This document shows, piece by piece, positions 44,275 to 57,500 of a DNA stretch of 64,000 bases. The stretch spans positions 117,657-181,656 of the forward strand of contig WMKJ01000013.1 in the NCBI GenBank assembly GCA_009733715.1, written 5' to 3'. The notes under the pieces are model-generated. The model saw only the letters and a list, made by a program, of their open reading frames with translations. It did no database searches and had not been told where the DNA came from. The stretch comes from Herpomyces periplanetae. Lineage: Eukaryota > Ascomycota > Laboulbeniomycetes > Herpomycetales > Herpomycetaceae. How positions within the stretch are numbered: position 1 is the stretch's first letter; every line of letters begins with the position of its first letter. The position numbers were made by a program, and so were the translations under genes.

Positions 44275-47200
44275 TCACGTTTGCAGTGGAGTGTGATCAA
44301 TAATTTGGGAACAGTAATGACACAGATTATCGGGTTGAGGTGCAATCCGTTTCCAGCATCGTGGGCATTTATGTCGAGTAGCAGGACGAAGTAAAATGTG
44401 GCAAGATGATCGGAGTTGATGGGGCATCGAAGTTGATTGTAAATCACTCTCAATAATTGACGGGGGAATTAGCGAGTCATAAACTGCAGACGATGCGGAA
44501 TTTATGAATGATCCAAGTTTGGTTAATACTTCATGAAAATTGTAAATATTGTGATGAAATGACCACGAATCTGACGTAGATGGATCGTCCCGTGATACTT
44601 TTTCGTATGGATATTCGCGAGACGCAGGTAAGTGTGAAAATGTGGACTCCATCTCCGGTTTAAGTTTTCCCGTACAGTCTGCTTCGCCGGTATGGTAATT
44701 TGACGCTGAATCCGCAGAGCCAGAGTTGAGAATGAGATTTAGATGAACAATAGAAACGCCAAAAATATCAGCAAGTTGCCGCGAGATAGGATAACCCAGA
44801 GATCCGCACTGACGGTCCATCAAAATCTGAAGCCATGATAACGTTGGCGTCACACTAGCAGATGCTACATCACTCGTAACTGGTGTAAAAATATGGTCTG
44901 GAGCAAGTTTAATGTTTAGATGAAGTTCACAATCTAAGTTGGAACGGATAAAGTGAGATTGGCGTGCGCGTTCACACAAAGTTTGCACGGCGGAATTCAA
45001 CAATTCAACAAAATACTCCTTAACGACAAGTTTAGCCAATTGCTCACGCGAAAAGTCCAACGCAGGAAGTAAATTAAAGGGATTCCACACACGATATACT
45101 GGGGAGGGAAACTCAGTTGTTCTACTGAATGATAACTTTGTATGTTGGTGAACTTCGGATACAAGACATGGAACCAGCGGTGCTAGAATCTCGAGTAAAT
45201 TGGTTAACACGCATACACAGACTTCCTGGGCCGTGGACCGCAGCCCACCATGAGCAAGACCAGCGTATAATCTATCCTTTATACTTTCAAAGTAGAATGA
45301 TGATAGGTCAGTGTAAACGTAGCGATTAATCAGTTGAACAACTCGAGCGAATTCAAAGTTTTCGTAAGCCTGATATATCTTTTGCGATGTTACGTGAAGG
45401 TGAAATAACGCAAGTTGGTCGGGTAAACTAAATTTATCCAAGAATGAAGCTAGGCCACCGTAATTTTCACACGTTGTTTCAACGAAAGAGTGGTGAAAGC
45501 TACCATTGTCAAAATAGGTTTCACGAGATGTGAAGTTGTTCAGTACACCGGTTAACCATTTGAACGTTACACGATACTTGCTCAGATTCATGCGAGCCGT
45601 TTGTAAGCTATCTTCGTTAACGTGAATATCGCGCGTGAAGTCGTTGCTGACGACCCAAATGCGTAAAACGTCTATACCGAGATTTCCCTGTGTCCCGCGT
45701 TTTTGTCGCGAAGGGGAAGTGGTGAGACTATTGTTAATAATTTGCCACGGTGAAACCGTATTTCCAATTGATTTGCTCATTTTGCGGCCCGTTCGATCCA
45801 GTGTAAACCCGTGTGTGATAAGAGTTTTAAATGGCGCACGAGCTCCCTGTATTCCTTGCTGTAGATTCCATGCGACAAATGTTAAAAGTGACGATTGGAA
45901 CCATCCCCGGTGTTGGTCACTTCCTTCAATGTATACGTCTGCAACGCCTGCATCATCAGCTATATTACCATTGAGGAGTGTTGACCAGCTGGTTCCACTA
46001 TCGAACCAAACATCCATAGTGTCAGTTCCGCGGTATACACGGGTCGTAGGTTTAATATTATATTTATCATAAAATCCATCCGGTATAAATGTAGTACTGT
46101 CGTGTGGTTCAGTCCACCATGAATCTACACCTTGCGTGCTGATCACTTGAATGAAGCGGTTAATAACAGCCTCGTCCATTACAGCGTTCAAATGTCCACT
46201 TGTATCCGTATAGTACAGTGCGGGAATAGGTACACCCCATACACGCTGTCGTGATATACACCAATCACTACGTTTTAGTAGAAATTTGGTTAATCTTACC
46301 CGACCACTCTCCGGTACAAATCGAACATATTTTAACGCATCAATACACGTTTCCTTAATAGCATCAACGTTTGCAAACCATTGACGAGTAGCTCGTATAA
46401 CTACTGGTTGTTTAGTGCGCCAATCAATTGGATAACTATGCTTATACGAATGGGTCGCCAAAACAACAAGCTTTGGTTCACCATCAACGCCTTGCTGTTG
46501 CATATGTATATAATCGATTAATGAGCGCATTCCATCGCCTAACACACACTTTCCGCGTAAAACGTCTGGGGAAGCTGGTAAAGCTTCACTTGTAAATCTA
46601 GCGTAATCGTCAATTGGCGCAAAAGCTTCCATATTCGGCACACGCTTTAAGCAAACTTCAAAATCTTCAAGTCCATGCCCCGGTGCCATGTGTACTAAAC
46701 CCGTTCCCACATCGCTCAATACAAACTCGGATTCAATTAGGTGTTGAGTGTGGGCGCGTGGCTCCTGTAACATATTAATGTACTTGAGATTTCTTTTTAG
46801 CAATTCTGCGCCTGAGAAATGTTCGCTTACTACTTTTAAGCTTGCTTTAACATCAAGCATATCGTGAATTGCTTGTAACCGTGAAACAGCAATAATGAAG
46901 TAAGCAGAAGTCGGTAAGCCTTCTGTGGTAATCTCTACTAAGCAGTAATTGATGTGTGGACCAACGCCGATTGCCTTATTAGCAGGTAATGTCCATGGTG
47001 TAGTCGTCCATACTAGCGCGTAAACTGGTTTACCTGGGTCCAGTTTGCTAGAGTATGGATCCGCGGCAAATGTACTCGATGGATTATCCTCCAGAGTATT
47101 ATCGAGTATATTAAACAATCGGTAACCCACTAAAGCACAAGTTGAAGTATGATTTTCATTGTACTCCAATTCTGACTCTGCTAATGCAGTCCCAGATGAT

Positions 47201-47841
47201 CCCGACCAATACACAGGCTTGAGAGCATGATAAATTAGTTGATTAGCCACCATTTGTTTAAATATTTCCAGTTGAGCTACAATATACTTCACGTCCAAAC
47301 TTTTATACGCCTTATCCCAATCTGCCATGATAGCCCAGCTGCGAAATGTTGACTTTTGTGCTTCAATTGTTTCCAGTGCTACTGTTTCGGCACATTTACG
47401 TATGGCTACCGCGTTTAATGAGCGATAATCTTCAATTGATGTACCATTTTGATTTATGATACATCGATTATTGCGTTGAGCAATCGATTGCAAAGCTTTT
47501 AATTCAATTGGTAAACCGTGACAATCCCATCCCGGTATATACTGGATACGTTTACCGCGAGTGACGTTGTACCGACAAATAACATCTTTAAGAATTTTGT
47601 TAACCGCATGTCCCAAGTGCAGTTCTCCGTTAGCATAAGGTGGACCATCGTGTAAGATAAACGTGTTTTCTACCGTCTTATCGTGAGAATCACGCCGAAG
47701 TTGCCAGGCGTAAAGCTCATCTGAACATTGGTTCACGTAATGTGTCGTAGGCAATGGTCTGGCGGGAAAACTTGATACGGGTAAGTTAAGGGAGCTAGTC
47801 CATAGGGCTCGTAACCCGCCCACCGAATATCGCATATTCAA
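44275..47841 (-). CDS. ISM1: Mitochondrial isoleucyl-tRNA synthetase
   Basis: One exon, 1,188 residues; charges mitochondrial tRNA-Ile. A mitochondrial presequence (MNMRYSVGGLRALWTSSLNL) precedes the class I catalytic domain. HIGH is HLGHAVNK near residue 75, followed by IQYIPGWDCHGLPIELKAL; the editing (CP1) domain includes VWTTTPWTLPANKAIG and TGLVHMAPGHGLEDFEV; KMSKS is RKMSKSIGN near 687. The C-terminus has a four-cysteine zinc motif, CPRCWKR and CHYCSQ, like bacterial-type IleRS, which supports the mitochondrial paralogue rather than the cytosolic one. The promoter to the right carries three CACGTG boxes. Confidence 0.97.
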   Translation of the reverse strand: MNMRYSVGGLRALWTSSLNLPVSSFPARPLPTTHYVNQCSDELYAWQLRRDSHDKTVENTFILHDGPPYANGELHLGHAVNKILKDVICRYNVTRGKRIQYIPGWDCHGLPIELKALQSIAQRNNRCIINQNGTSIEDYRSLNAVAIRKCAETVALETIEAQKSTFRSWAIMADWDKAYKSLDVKYIVAQLEIFKQMVANQLIYHALKPVYWSGSSGTALAESELEYNENHTSTCALVGYRLFNILDNTLEDNPSSTFAADPYSSKLDPGKPVYALVWTTTPWTLPANKAIGVGPHINYCLVEITTEGLPTSAYFIIAVSRLQAIHDMLDVKASLKVVSEHFSGAELLKRNLKYINMLQEPRAHTQHLIESEFVLSDVGTGLVHMAPGHGLEDFEVCLKRVPNMEAFAPIDDYARFTSEALPASPDVLRGKCVLGDGMRSLIDYIHMQQQGVDGEPKLVVLATHSYKHSYPIDWRTKQPVVIRATRQWFANVDAIKETCIDALKYVRFVPESGRVRLTKFLLKRSDWCISRQRVWGVPIPALYYTDTSGHLNAVMDEAVINRFIQVISTQGVDSWWTEPHDSTTFIPDGFYDKYNIKPTTRVYRGTDTMDVWFDSGTSWSTLLNGNIADDAGVADVYIEGSDQHRGWFQSSLLTFVAWNLQQGIQGARAPFKTLITHGFTLDRTGRKMSKSIGNTVSPWQIINNSLTTSPSRQKRGTQGNLGIDVLRIWVVSNDFTRDIHVNEDSLQTARMNLSKYRVTFKWLTGVLNNFTSRETYFDNGSFHHSFVETTCENYGGLASFLDKFSLPDQLALFHLHVTSQKIYQAYENFEFARVVQLINRYVYTDLSSFYFESIKDRLYAGLAHGGLRSTAQEVCVCVLTNLLEILAPLVPCLVSEVHQHTKLSFSRTTEFPSPVYRVWNPFNLLPALDFSREQLAKLVVKEYFVELLNSAVQTLCERARQSHFIRSNLDCELHLNIKLAPDHIFTPVTSDVASASVTPTLSWLQILMDRQCGSLGYPISRQLADIFGVSIVHLNLILNSGSADSASNYHTGEADCTGKLKPEMESTFSHLPASREYPYEKVSRDDPSTSDSWSFHHNIYNFHEVLTKLGSFINSASSAVYDSLIPPSIIESDLQSTSMPHQLRSSCHILLRPATRHKCPRCWKRIAPQPDNLCHYCSQIIDHTPLQT

Positions 47842-49560
47842 GTTTCTAACGAAGCTATGCTTCGTCCTACTTCACTAGCACCGTATACTGACAATCAATG
47901 TTTTGAGCAAGCACATGCTAAGTAAATCATTTCAAGAAACAGTAAAATCTTCGTGATAATCCATTTTTCAAACCGCGCGACTATGGGCACGCACGAATTT
48001 TAAGCATACCACACGTGAGTTTGGAAAAAACGATGACTAAACTCGGAACACCAGCCTGATATCACGTGCATGGGCTTAGGGAAATTGCAGTCCCGGTCGT
48101 TCGGTTTGCCGGTCGGATTGACTACGGAGTCAAGAAAGCACGTGATTACATTTGGAGTTTTCGGGGTCAGGTAGGATGGGATGCAATGATCCATGATAAT
48201 GTTTTGTTTAGGGGAGTGGAGGTGATTTTGTGGGTTAGAGGAGGTAAATAAGGTTTAGCTTGGGGAGTAATTTAATGATTAATTATTGTAGGTATGCCTT
48301 GGTCATTAGCGAAAATATTGCGAGTATGAATGCATGAACGAATTCACCCACGTCAAATTAACAAACTCGTCGTATCATGCATTCGTTGATCATTATACAA
48401 AATACTAAAGTACACGGTTGCACTTTATGTTGCTCATCATTCCACATTTCATCAGTAAGCTAACTCTGTAGCCCTACTACATTAGGCTAATGGTAAGGAT
48501 ATTCGATTTACTAGCGGTAAATGTATCGGGTTATACGAAGGCCCAGAATCTGTAACGTTAAATTGGTGCTTCATGAAATAGGGACGTTAATAGTTGCAAA
48601 AATTAAGAGTTATTGTTATCGTTAATATTGATTTTAACGAAAAAATTAGCTTGTACCGCTAGGTACAGGTGGCCGAAACCAAGCTAGTGAAAATTCATCC
48701 GAGAATTAGAGGTGTATGCTTCCAACATTCGGGCGGGCATGTTTTAAAGTGTATACATTTAAGGAGAAAGGGTGTAGTAATGCGCATCGATTAATTAAAA
48801 GCTTGCACACCGCGCCATACAAGTTCAACGCCTTAGTGTCACATAGTATCGTATAGTTGGTTACTTCCTGAGCACACACATACGCGCATACAGAATGAGC
48901 ATCATATGTTATAGTTTACCAGAATTGATAACCTCTATATAATTGAAGGCCCAAGTGTGCACAACAGATACGGCTACATTTAAAAGTGAAGAGTTAACGG
49001 CAGCTTATATTTTTGACAATTTACATTCCATTTATACGTGCGGCGTTCCTGGTTGCTTGTCTGCTCACCTTATCAATATTACCTGAAGGTTAGGTTAATT
49101 TAGGCTGGTGAGCTTGAAATAAATTACTAGAGTTACCCTGGACGGTTTGTTATTATTCTACTATTTGGGCATGAATGATAACTCAATAGGATACAAATGA
49201 ACACATGAAATAACTGATAAACGTAATTCTTTGGTTGTGTACTATTATGAAAGGGCGTGTAAACTTGCATACCCTGTAATTTAAGTATTTACTTGGACTG
49301 ATACTATGCCTAATCATTATGTTTGCGAAAAATCGAAGCCTATCGAGTTCAAGAATCAGATGCATCAAACGGGGGTACAGTATCAATTGAATCGGTGTAA
49401 GAAAAATGTCAAATTGATATATTTGGCCATTAAATATTTTTCGGTTACCGAATGGATTAATAGCCGGGAAGGCTCTACGCGTTTAATGCGCGGCAACGTG
49501 AAGTATTTGGTGGATGTATGGTTGTTTATATATTTGTAACGACCATATTGTACATGATGC
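47842..49560. promoter_or_regulatory. ISM1 promoter and AT-rich intergenic sequence
   Basis: CACGTG occurs three times within 133 nt, at 48012-48017, 48063-48068 and 48139-48144, that is, 171-300 nt before the ISM1 ATG. Beyond 48250 the sequence is AT-rich with no supported gene; open frames at 48066-48251 and 49306-49539 are short and featureless. Confidence 0.5.
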
Positions 49561-52500
49561 GCGTGTTGATAATATTACACTTAACCCCATAGCGGGAAGC
49601 TTAGGTGACAAGCGGATAAAGTAGGTAATGGCTGGCTAAATTTTGGATAGATCAACAAAGAAAACAAAATTTTAAGAGTCAGTTATTGTAGCAGTATAAT
49701 TGAGAATAGAGAAGGATAAGTTCAATGATAAAAAGTATCCCTAGAGGCATATAAGCGTGATAGGCAAGATGACGTGTAAGAATGATTAAAAGCAGGTAAG
49801 CACTTGGGAAGAAAGTTGATAAATCAATGTAGCGGAAGTTATCACGAGGGGGGGAGAAGGAAGAAGCTAGGTGCGTGCTAGGAAAAAGTTTGTATTATCA
49901 ATAGAAGAGAATTCATGGATACATCGAAAAGGCTGACAAGCAAGTTCAAGGTATAGGGCGCCGCACATCTGATGATGGACGTAATAAACTTGTAATGAAG
50001 CAAAGCAAACGTTGAAGGGAACTAGAGTAAGCGCTATCGACAATGCAGGTAGAAATAGTTACAACTACCTGTGAATTATAGGTTAGTTTTACACAATGGA
50101 TGAAGAGCAAGGGTTATGACGAAAGAGAAGAATTGACTCAGTCCAATTAACCGTAGTAACATCACGATCAGTTGGAAGGAAGGATAGTAAAGGAATAATG
50201 CACAATAACATATTGTTGGCGTGAGCAGCCATTCATACTGGGCTGATGGGGGAGCATCTGGAACTTTGGCAAAATTTCCCGATCGGGTATACTGACATAA
50301 TTTAATGGATGAAAACGAGCGAATGGTCTAGGGAGATAGTGAGTGCAAGAGTCGTACCCTACTCGTAAGACGCAGATTCACTTTGGTAGGTATACAGGAG
50401 AGAAATGAACAAAATTTTGACGGTAGGACAAAATAGAACAGGGCAGAGTAAGGAAAGACGGAGCAAATTATGTAGCTTAAGTTAATGGGACGAACTACGC
50501 GTGCAGCCAAGGTGGGTAGTACGAAGAGCGAATTAATACTGACCCGCATGTCTCAGTTGGATTGACCATGCGTATACGATTATCAACAACTTGTGCTGCA
50601 AATAAGAAGCTTGTCGAATATCGGGCGACATTAAAGGTGATATGTTTAGGAAAGTTAAATCTCCTGAGGAAAAGATTATTCCTGGATAGGCAAATTAAGG
50701 ATTCTAATGGGTGTTGACAGACGAGTAGATGAGAAGGAGGTTGAAGAGCAGACCAAGAGCAGGTTGAGGCAAGTTCAATTAATGATATCAATTTGGATAC
50801 AAAGCGTAATTGAACTACCAACAGGAGAAATCATATGTTTGTATTGGTGATGGGATTTTGTTTGGCAAACTAGGGGAAAATGTACATGTGAAGCGCATAA
50901 TTAATATGTAGATCGTAATGTTGGGTGTGCGTGCGAGCATTAAAGCTTACAAGTTAGTTGGATTGGATGGTACGCCTACATTTGGAGGTGAGTTAAGCTA
51001 GGACGAGTCGGAGAGATAATGATAAAAATGATGAGTACATCAGCACATGCACACACGCAAATACGCACGAGAATAACGTTATCTTTGGCTAGGAATTGGC
51101 GTATGTGTTAAATCAGCAAACGGAGAAAGATTCAAATAGTAAAGTGCTTTATCTAGGTCCTGCGGACAAGGCTAGTAGATTTAAGGCAATTCTAAGCGTC
51201 AGAGGTGGCATATTACGTGCGAGGTGCGTAATGACTGATTAATTTGGGTTTGGCATCGAACGGCTTTGAGGTATCATGTAGGAGACTTGGGTAAAACTGT
51301 GACATTGCACATGCACACACAAACAGTAAGTTGGTGTAGCACGCAGGTTCTTGTTAGAGGGTAGCGTACTAAATATTAGTTGAGCAGGGAACGCCTGTAA
51401 ATTGAGGATAAGGCAGACCGCAAAAAAATTCCAAAATAATTTACAAAATGAGGTATACATGCTTCTCCTGGAACGGAAAGGGATTATGGCAGCGGCGGCG
51501 GAGAGACCCGTTGATTCATTTGATAGCGCGAGTTTGTTCAAGGAAGATGGCGATTAAACTTGTTTGGGGAATGGAATTTTTCGATAGGGAAAGGTAAGAC
51601 TCGATTACTTTTTCAAAGTATTTACAAGGGAAGAAAGGATTGAGACTAGTATCTGGTAGGATATAGGTAGTAGAGTTTATCAGTGATGGAGTAAGATTCA
51701 TGATCATCGACGCAATGTCACAAGCGACGGATAAATGTTTGGAGGCAAATTTGTCGGTAAATTCGGAAGTTAGTGTTGATCGAGACTGCGATACAATACG
51801 TATTCCGTTTATAAGTGTACTACTGGATAAACAAATGGCGATATAGTAATGTTTACGTCTGGATATGCGTATATATCAGAAGCTATATACATGTACATAC
51901 AAACATGCATATATACTTTTACATAGAGGCAATAATAAACCTGGTGGGGTCCTAGGCTTGCGATATTGCATGTACAAGTACAAACCCGCGAATAGCGTGA
52001 GAAGATTAGTTAAGTGATAAATTAGAGGGATAGGCTTGCTATATAATTTTATGGTTATAGTAGAGTTTAAGCGAGATAAAATGTGCGTACAGATGTGAAA
52101 GATCGGCAGGTCAAAAAATAAAATAAAAGAGCGGTGTAGGGCGAAGAGGTTAGGCAATAATGGCAATAACAATAGCAAATATTGGATAGAGAATGATGAT
52201 CGGAGCATAAAATATCGGAGAAAGTAGAGTGAGCGAAGAAGATTAGTCGGTAAAAGGCGTAAGGAATGAGGAAGTGGATGAAGTAAAGGGATAAAATTAA
52301 AAATAATTATATCAGTGTAGCAATAATGAGGTCATACGAAGACAAAAGGAAAATTATATTGTTTTGGGGCAAGAAAAACCACGAAAAAACAATTGCTACA
52401 AACAAAATTTAAAGCAAACGAGCCACTAAAACCAATTCGGCATAAAGCAGGTTGGCCGAGTCTTGGCAGTCGGGTAGAACGGGTGGGAAAATACCGAGCA

Positions 52501-55500
52501 GAGAACAAAGAACACCCACCACACAGATGGGGAACCGAAATCAAAAGTTTCCGAACTCTGTAAAAGAAATTACAAAATTAAAATATCGGTAGGCCGAAGA
52601 GGGGTGAAGGAGGACCTACCAATTTAGGAAGGGATTACTGGAGGGCGGATGAGACGCCGAGATTGGGATTGAGGAGTTTATCGGAACGGGTTCGGGAAGG
52701 GGGGGTCTTGGGTATGGTGAAGACGTCGACCACTGTTATCATCACCAATATCATCCCTATCATTGCGCCAGTTAGTCACCCACAAATGTTGCCAATACAA
52801 GACAAGGCTGATAATGGAGTTGTAAACGTACAAACGAACAAAATTGCCTCTTGAAGCGGGGTCAAATGCGTAGACGGGAATTGACAATTAGAGAATTGAT
52901 CCTTCATTGTACACTAGATGCGGCAGTGATTATTTCACTAGATTCAGACTTGGGGCATGGTTTGCACGTCCCGAAGGTCCGTTTGTTCGGGAGGATTATT
53001 CCACATAGGTGTTTGTACGCATGTGCGCGTGGACGGGTGTGTTGCATACACGTATATGCATGCGTAAGCGGATGAGTACTAGCGTCACTTCCTTGCCGCT
53101 TTACACCCACGCTAACAGACCGCTTGTACTTGGTAAATCTTTTTAAACGTTGAATCCGCGTCTCGTATAGTCATGCATACCCGGATGATATTAGCTTACA
53201 CACTTGTTTCCTAGCGTCGGGGTAACTAATAAATATAAGCCGCGTTCAATAAATCTCAGTCACGCAACAGGACATGTTTCAACTTAAGAGGTAATGATTG
53301 CACAAGACAAAAGGAAATTCGATGTATATGTTAAAATTTATACTACACACACTCGCCTTCACTCTCATACATAATACGATATTATGCATCAGGTCTGTCC
53401 ACTGACCCGTAATGCAATACTTGATTGCTCCGGCTCCGCACGGTTGCATCTTTACTTATATGGTATACGACACCCGTACGACACGACTTTTCACCCTCAG
53501 TCAATGACTATATTTAATGACTAGCTTTATTCACATAGCACGAACTAAATTTATGTAAGTGTACGCGCAAAAACGCCAATCTCGGCAATTAAATAAAAAA
53601 GCACTTGCACGTCTGCGATGCGATGTAATGCGACGGGACGAGATGAACGCGGCACAACGAGATTGGTGCGAGATGAAATGGGATATTATGCTGTGCAGTC
53701 GCGGTACATGTACATAGAGTGTGTAGTGATCTGCAGGATATTGTTATTTGGATAAAGGTTGGAAAAAGGTAAAAAGAGGTAGCAGTGAAGAAATCAACCA
53801 CTTAATATGAATTAGCTGGGAAAATGGTGTTGAACAAGGTATCAGAGGTGTTTTGTTAGCGGCGGCCATAGTATTATGTTAAGTACAGTGGTTCACATAT
53901 GTCTAGCCAGCAAATATGCCGTAACTTTGATACAACGAAAGTTTTGGGTTAGCATACCTATTTGCTAGTGTATGGGAATCTACAATTTCTCTACGTTTCT
54001 TCAATATGATAGATTTTATGTAAGCACGAGTATCAAGTTGTACGACGAGCAGAGAACTCGTATGTGTAAACATCAGCATATCTTGTACCAATATAACGGA
54101 AAGAGTATATTCATCACAAATAAGATACGACCATGAATGCATGAAGCAAGGAAGATTCATCCTTGATACTTACATGAAAGGTAATGTGAATGTTAGTGTA
54201 GCGTCAACATAGCATGGCATATCAAGGCTTTAACATAAAGAAGGTAAAAGTTATGATGCGATGAGGTGTATTGGCAAAGTGATTAAGTGACTAGCTAGTG
54301 TATAATTAAGAGTTATTGAGGCAAAGTTAAGTAGAATTTAACGCAAATTTCGCGCCTAATTGAATTTGCATTATAAAATTTAACCTTCGCAAAACGGTAA
54401 GGTTGTAAGCGGGCACTAAATTGGTTGTTGTTCAGAGGTAAAATTATTTTGCAACAATACAATTGGTGGCAGCGTGTGCGCACGACGATGGAGAAGGCGG
54501 CGACGCCCCATCCTTCTTATTGATTATAGATTAACATGCAGCTCCACCATTTGACAAAGTTGGCAAATAAGAAAGAATGGGAATTACGTGTTTCGAGGCC
54601 AAGACAATTGAGTGTGCTGAAGGGTATGTTAAAAGGGGAAATACAAATAAGGAAAAGTATAGCGGCAACAATACGCAATAAGGAGTAATATGGAAGGGTT
54701 ATGGAAAAGTGCAATAACGGAACGCCAAAGTTGACGGGATGGTTCAATTAGGCTATTTCGTTGGGCGAAAACTGAAAGCTGGAATAACCGGACCTTAATA
54801 AAGCAGCATCACCATGCGGTGGTATGCAGAAAACCAACGGCATAATGGGATGAAGCATATGAGGAATTTCAGGATTGAATGTGCATAAGAAAAGAAGGCG
54901 TTTAATGGTGGGTTCGCGCGCATTGGCTTGACATGGGCTGACCGAATGACTGTAGTTTACATTAAAGCGATTTACGCATGGTTACAGAAGACCCTCACAG
55001 GTGGTCCCCTTGCAATAACAGTAAAAAGGCTAGACGATAAACTTTGCATATGGTAAACAATCGATAACGTTAAAGAAGTGGTTTGTAGGGCGGGAAAAGT
55101 GGTGCACGGAAGGAGAAGTGGTTAGTTGGCTAGTTAGGAGGTTATGGCAAACCATTTTTTTTAAGAATAATTTAGTGGTGTATGTAATTGAAGATGACGA
55201 AAGGAGTTGACGTGGAAATAAGGTAAAGAAGAGTGATTAACTTGATCATAATTTACTACGCATGAGAACGGTAAAAGTAGCATTGGGGAATTAAATGAGA
55301 GGTATGGGTAAGAAGTTACACATTAATATAGAATTGCCACTGAATGGTGTAGACTAGCCATAGACGAAGTAATGGTAAAACCGTTGATAGCAGGTGGTAA
55401 TACGAATGGGTGAGGGCTTTGCCTCACTTCACCAGTGTGGATAAGCCCGGGTACGGAAAGGTTTGAGTAAGAAGGGTTAGTTTAGAATGGGAATATCACA

Positions 55501-56829
55501 CATATACTTTGAAAGTTTAAGGATAATGGATAAGCCAGGTGAGTGTATAGATAGGCCATATGAAATTTTGCAAGGGGAGGGAATTAGCAGGTCGGCCGGG
55601 TTAATAGAGACGGGAGGGTGCACAGTGCGAAGTTAAGTACTATTACATGCGAAACTCAAGGATTGGACTGGGCTTTAAGGGTAATAGAGGAGAAGCAGGG
55701 GTAGAAAGATATTCGGTAGATACACATTAACGGTGAAGATGAGGAGAGAGGGGGGGGGGATTTTGTGGTGATTTGAGTTGGGGACGAAGAGACTGAAGGA
55801 AGATGGCTATAAGATTACGGGCTTAGGATAATGGGAACGGGAGTGAGAGTGAGCAAATTATGGGAAGGGATGTATGTGAGAGTGTTCACGATAGGAAGTA
55901 TTAGAAGGGATGGAGAGACGGGAAAATGAAGATCTTCGATTGTTGGGCAAAAGATGGGGGGCTAAGCATCATGGGAAAATACGTTGGTTGGAACTAGGAG
56001 GGGGAAAATTGTGTAGTGATACGTACGGTTAGGCAGATATTAAGGAAGGGATAAGTTAGGGAGAGGAAACTAGTGTAATGATACCAGGAAGTTTGATTTG
56101 GAACAGAACGAGTGAGGATGTGTTAGCGTAGAAGGAAGGGTGTGGGTATGAGATGGAGGCACGAGAATTTTTAATGAAGAAGTACGGCCAAATTAGTGAA
56201 AAGAATTAGATTATAACGTAGTGATATGTAAGGAAGGATAGAAGCGAGAGTGAAATTAGAGTATACAGAGTAAAAGAGTGCAGGATTAGCGTGAAAATGG
56301 AGGTTAAGTGACTAAAGATTACAGGCAGCGCATATATACGTAAAAGTACTGGCAAATACAGGTTATGAAATGGGGTTTAAGGAGGGAGAAGTAGAGTAAG
56401 AAAGAAAAGTTCAAGAGCATATACAAGTAATATCACAGCAGGGTATTGAGATAGGATATCACGGAAATAAAAGAAAAGACGCGTGTTAAAAAATAGGAAG
56501 TGGAAAAGGGGAAGTGAAAGAAGAGTGGATTGGGGCAGGTAAATGGGTAATTTGGCGAATAAGATTGTCGTGAAAATTGGATGAACCGGCTTTACGAAGA
56601 AGGGAGCCGGGAAAGGGTTTACGAGTAGCAGGAGTAGCGGGGGATGAGTAGTTTAGTAGATGAAGACAAAAAGTAAAACATCTAGGGTAATTGGATAGGC
56701 GGTAATGGAGCAAGCGTGGATGAAACTGGGGGAAAATGGAGGGGTAAAAGCACAAGTTTGTGCGTAGAAGTAAGAATTCCGTGAGGCGCTGACACGAAAG
56801 CTTGATTGTCCAAAGTTTCACGGGGGAAA
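49561..56829. other. Gene-poor region, purine-rich on the + strand
   Basis: Over 7 kb without a recognisable protein gene. 49560-52700 and 53590-56820 are clearly purine-rich on the + strand, resembling the leaders of leftward genes here; 52700-53590 interrupts this. All open frames are about 110 codons or shorter, near what chance allows. The most protein-like one is on the - strand at 51516-51858 (see findings). A poly-G run of about 10 occurs at 55750-55759. No transposon, tRNA or satellite was found. Confidence 0.5.
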
Positions 56830-57500
56830 TTCCCGTTGAAGCCGACGATGTACTATGTCAAACGCCAAATGCACGGAAAGTGTACAACGTACAGCGTATG
56901 GGAATAGCTAGACCAGACATACTACTGTGAGCATTGTTGCCAAATGCTCAGGTAGATTATACGATATAACGATTTTGAAAGGCAACGCCATCTAATGGGG
57001 ATGGGCTTGATTGGCCACAAGGGTATTTAGTAGAAGATGATGACGGTGACGGTGATGCTCACGCTCACAAAGTTTGACACAAAGACCCTAAATATCGCCA
57101 AACAGTCGCTGCTAAAATATTCCGCCCACTATACTCAATGGGGGTGTGTATTAACCGGGCATCTAGCGTAATGTTTCACGATATCCTACGATTTATTTAG
57201 CCCGGTACCGTGATATTGAGTTGGATGGCTGATACACACTTTACAAGGTTTAGTTACAAATTCTCGAGATGCAAGATACGCCCAAACATCCTTAACTTGA
57301 TTCATCCAATTCTGGTGTAGCTCGGGCCGTTGTGCACATTTTTAAACCATGATGTGTGCCGTGTGTTCGTACCCACCTACTGGTTAATTAGTTTTCACCG
57401 GTTTGTTTCATTCGGGAAAAATACCCGTGTTGGTGCACTATAAAAGGTCGCCGAGTTAATTGGGTTGGAGATAGCGTTAGTCTACATGTAGAGCGGCGGC
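56830..57500 (+). promoter_or_regulatory. Composition switch point with TATA box
   Basis: Between the purine-rich block to the left and the pyrimidine-rich block to the right. A consensus TATAAAAGG lies at 57439-57447 pointing rightward, and pyrimidine-rich sequence begins about 60-90 nt downstream. This is the expected layout for a divergent promoter, by analogy with DED1/IES1 in the same window. The assignment is inferred. Confidence 0.4.

Noticed and set aside
52678-53075. Overlapping short frames on both strands (leftward 52678-52887, rightward 52663-52854 and 52851-53075)
   Set aside because: Each is under 80 codons, stops lie directly upstream, and the strands conflict; none has a recognisable motif.
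55600-56800. Possible satellite or centromere-like array in the gene-poor region
   Set aside because: The sequence is purine-rich but unique; no long tandem unit or large inverted repeat is visible.
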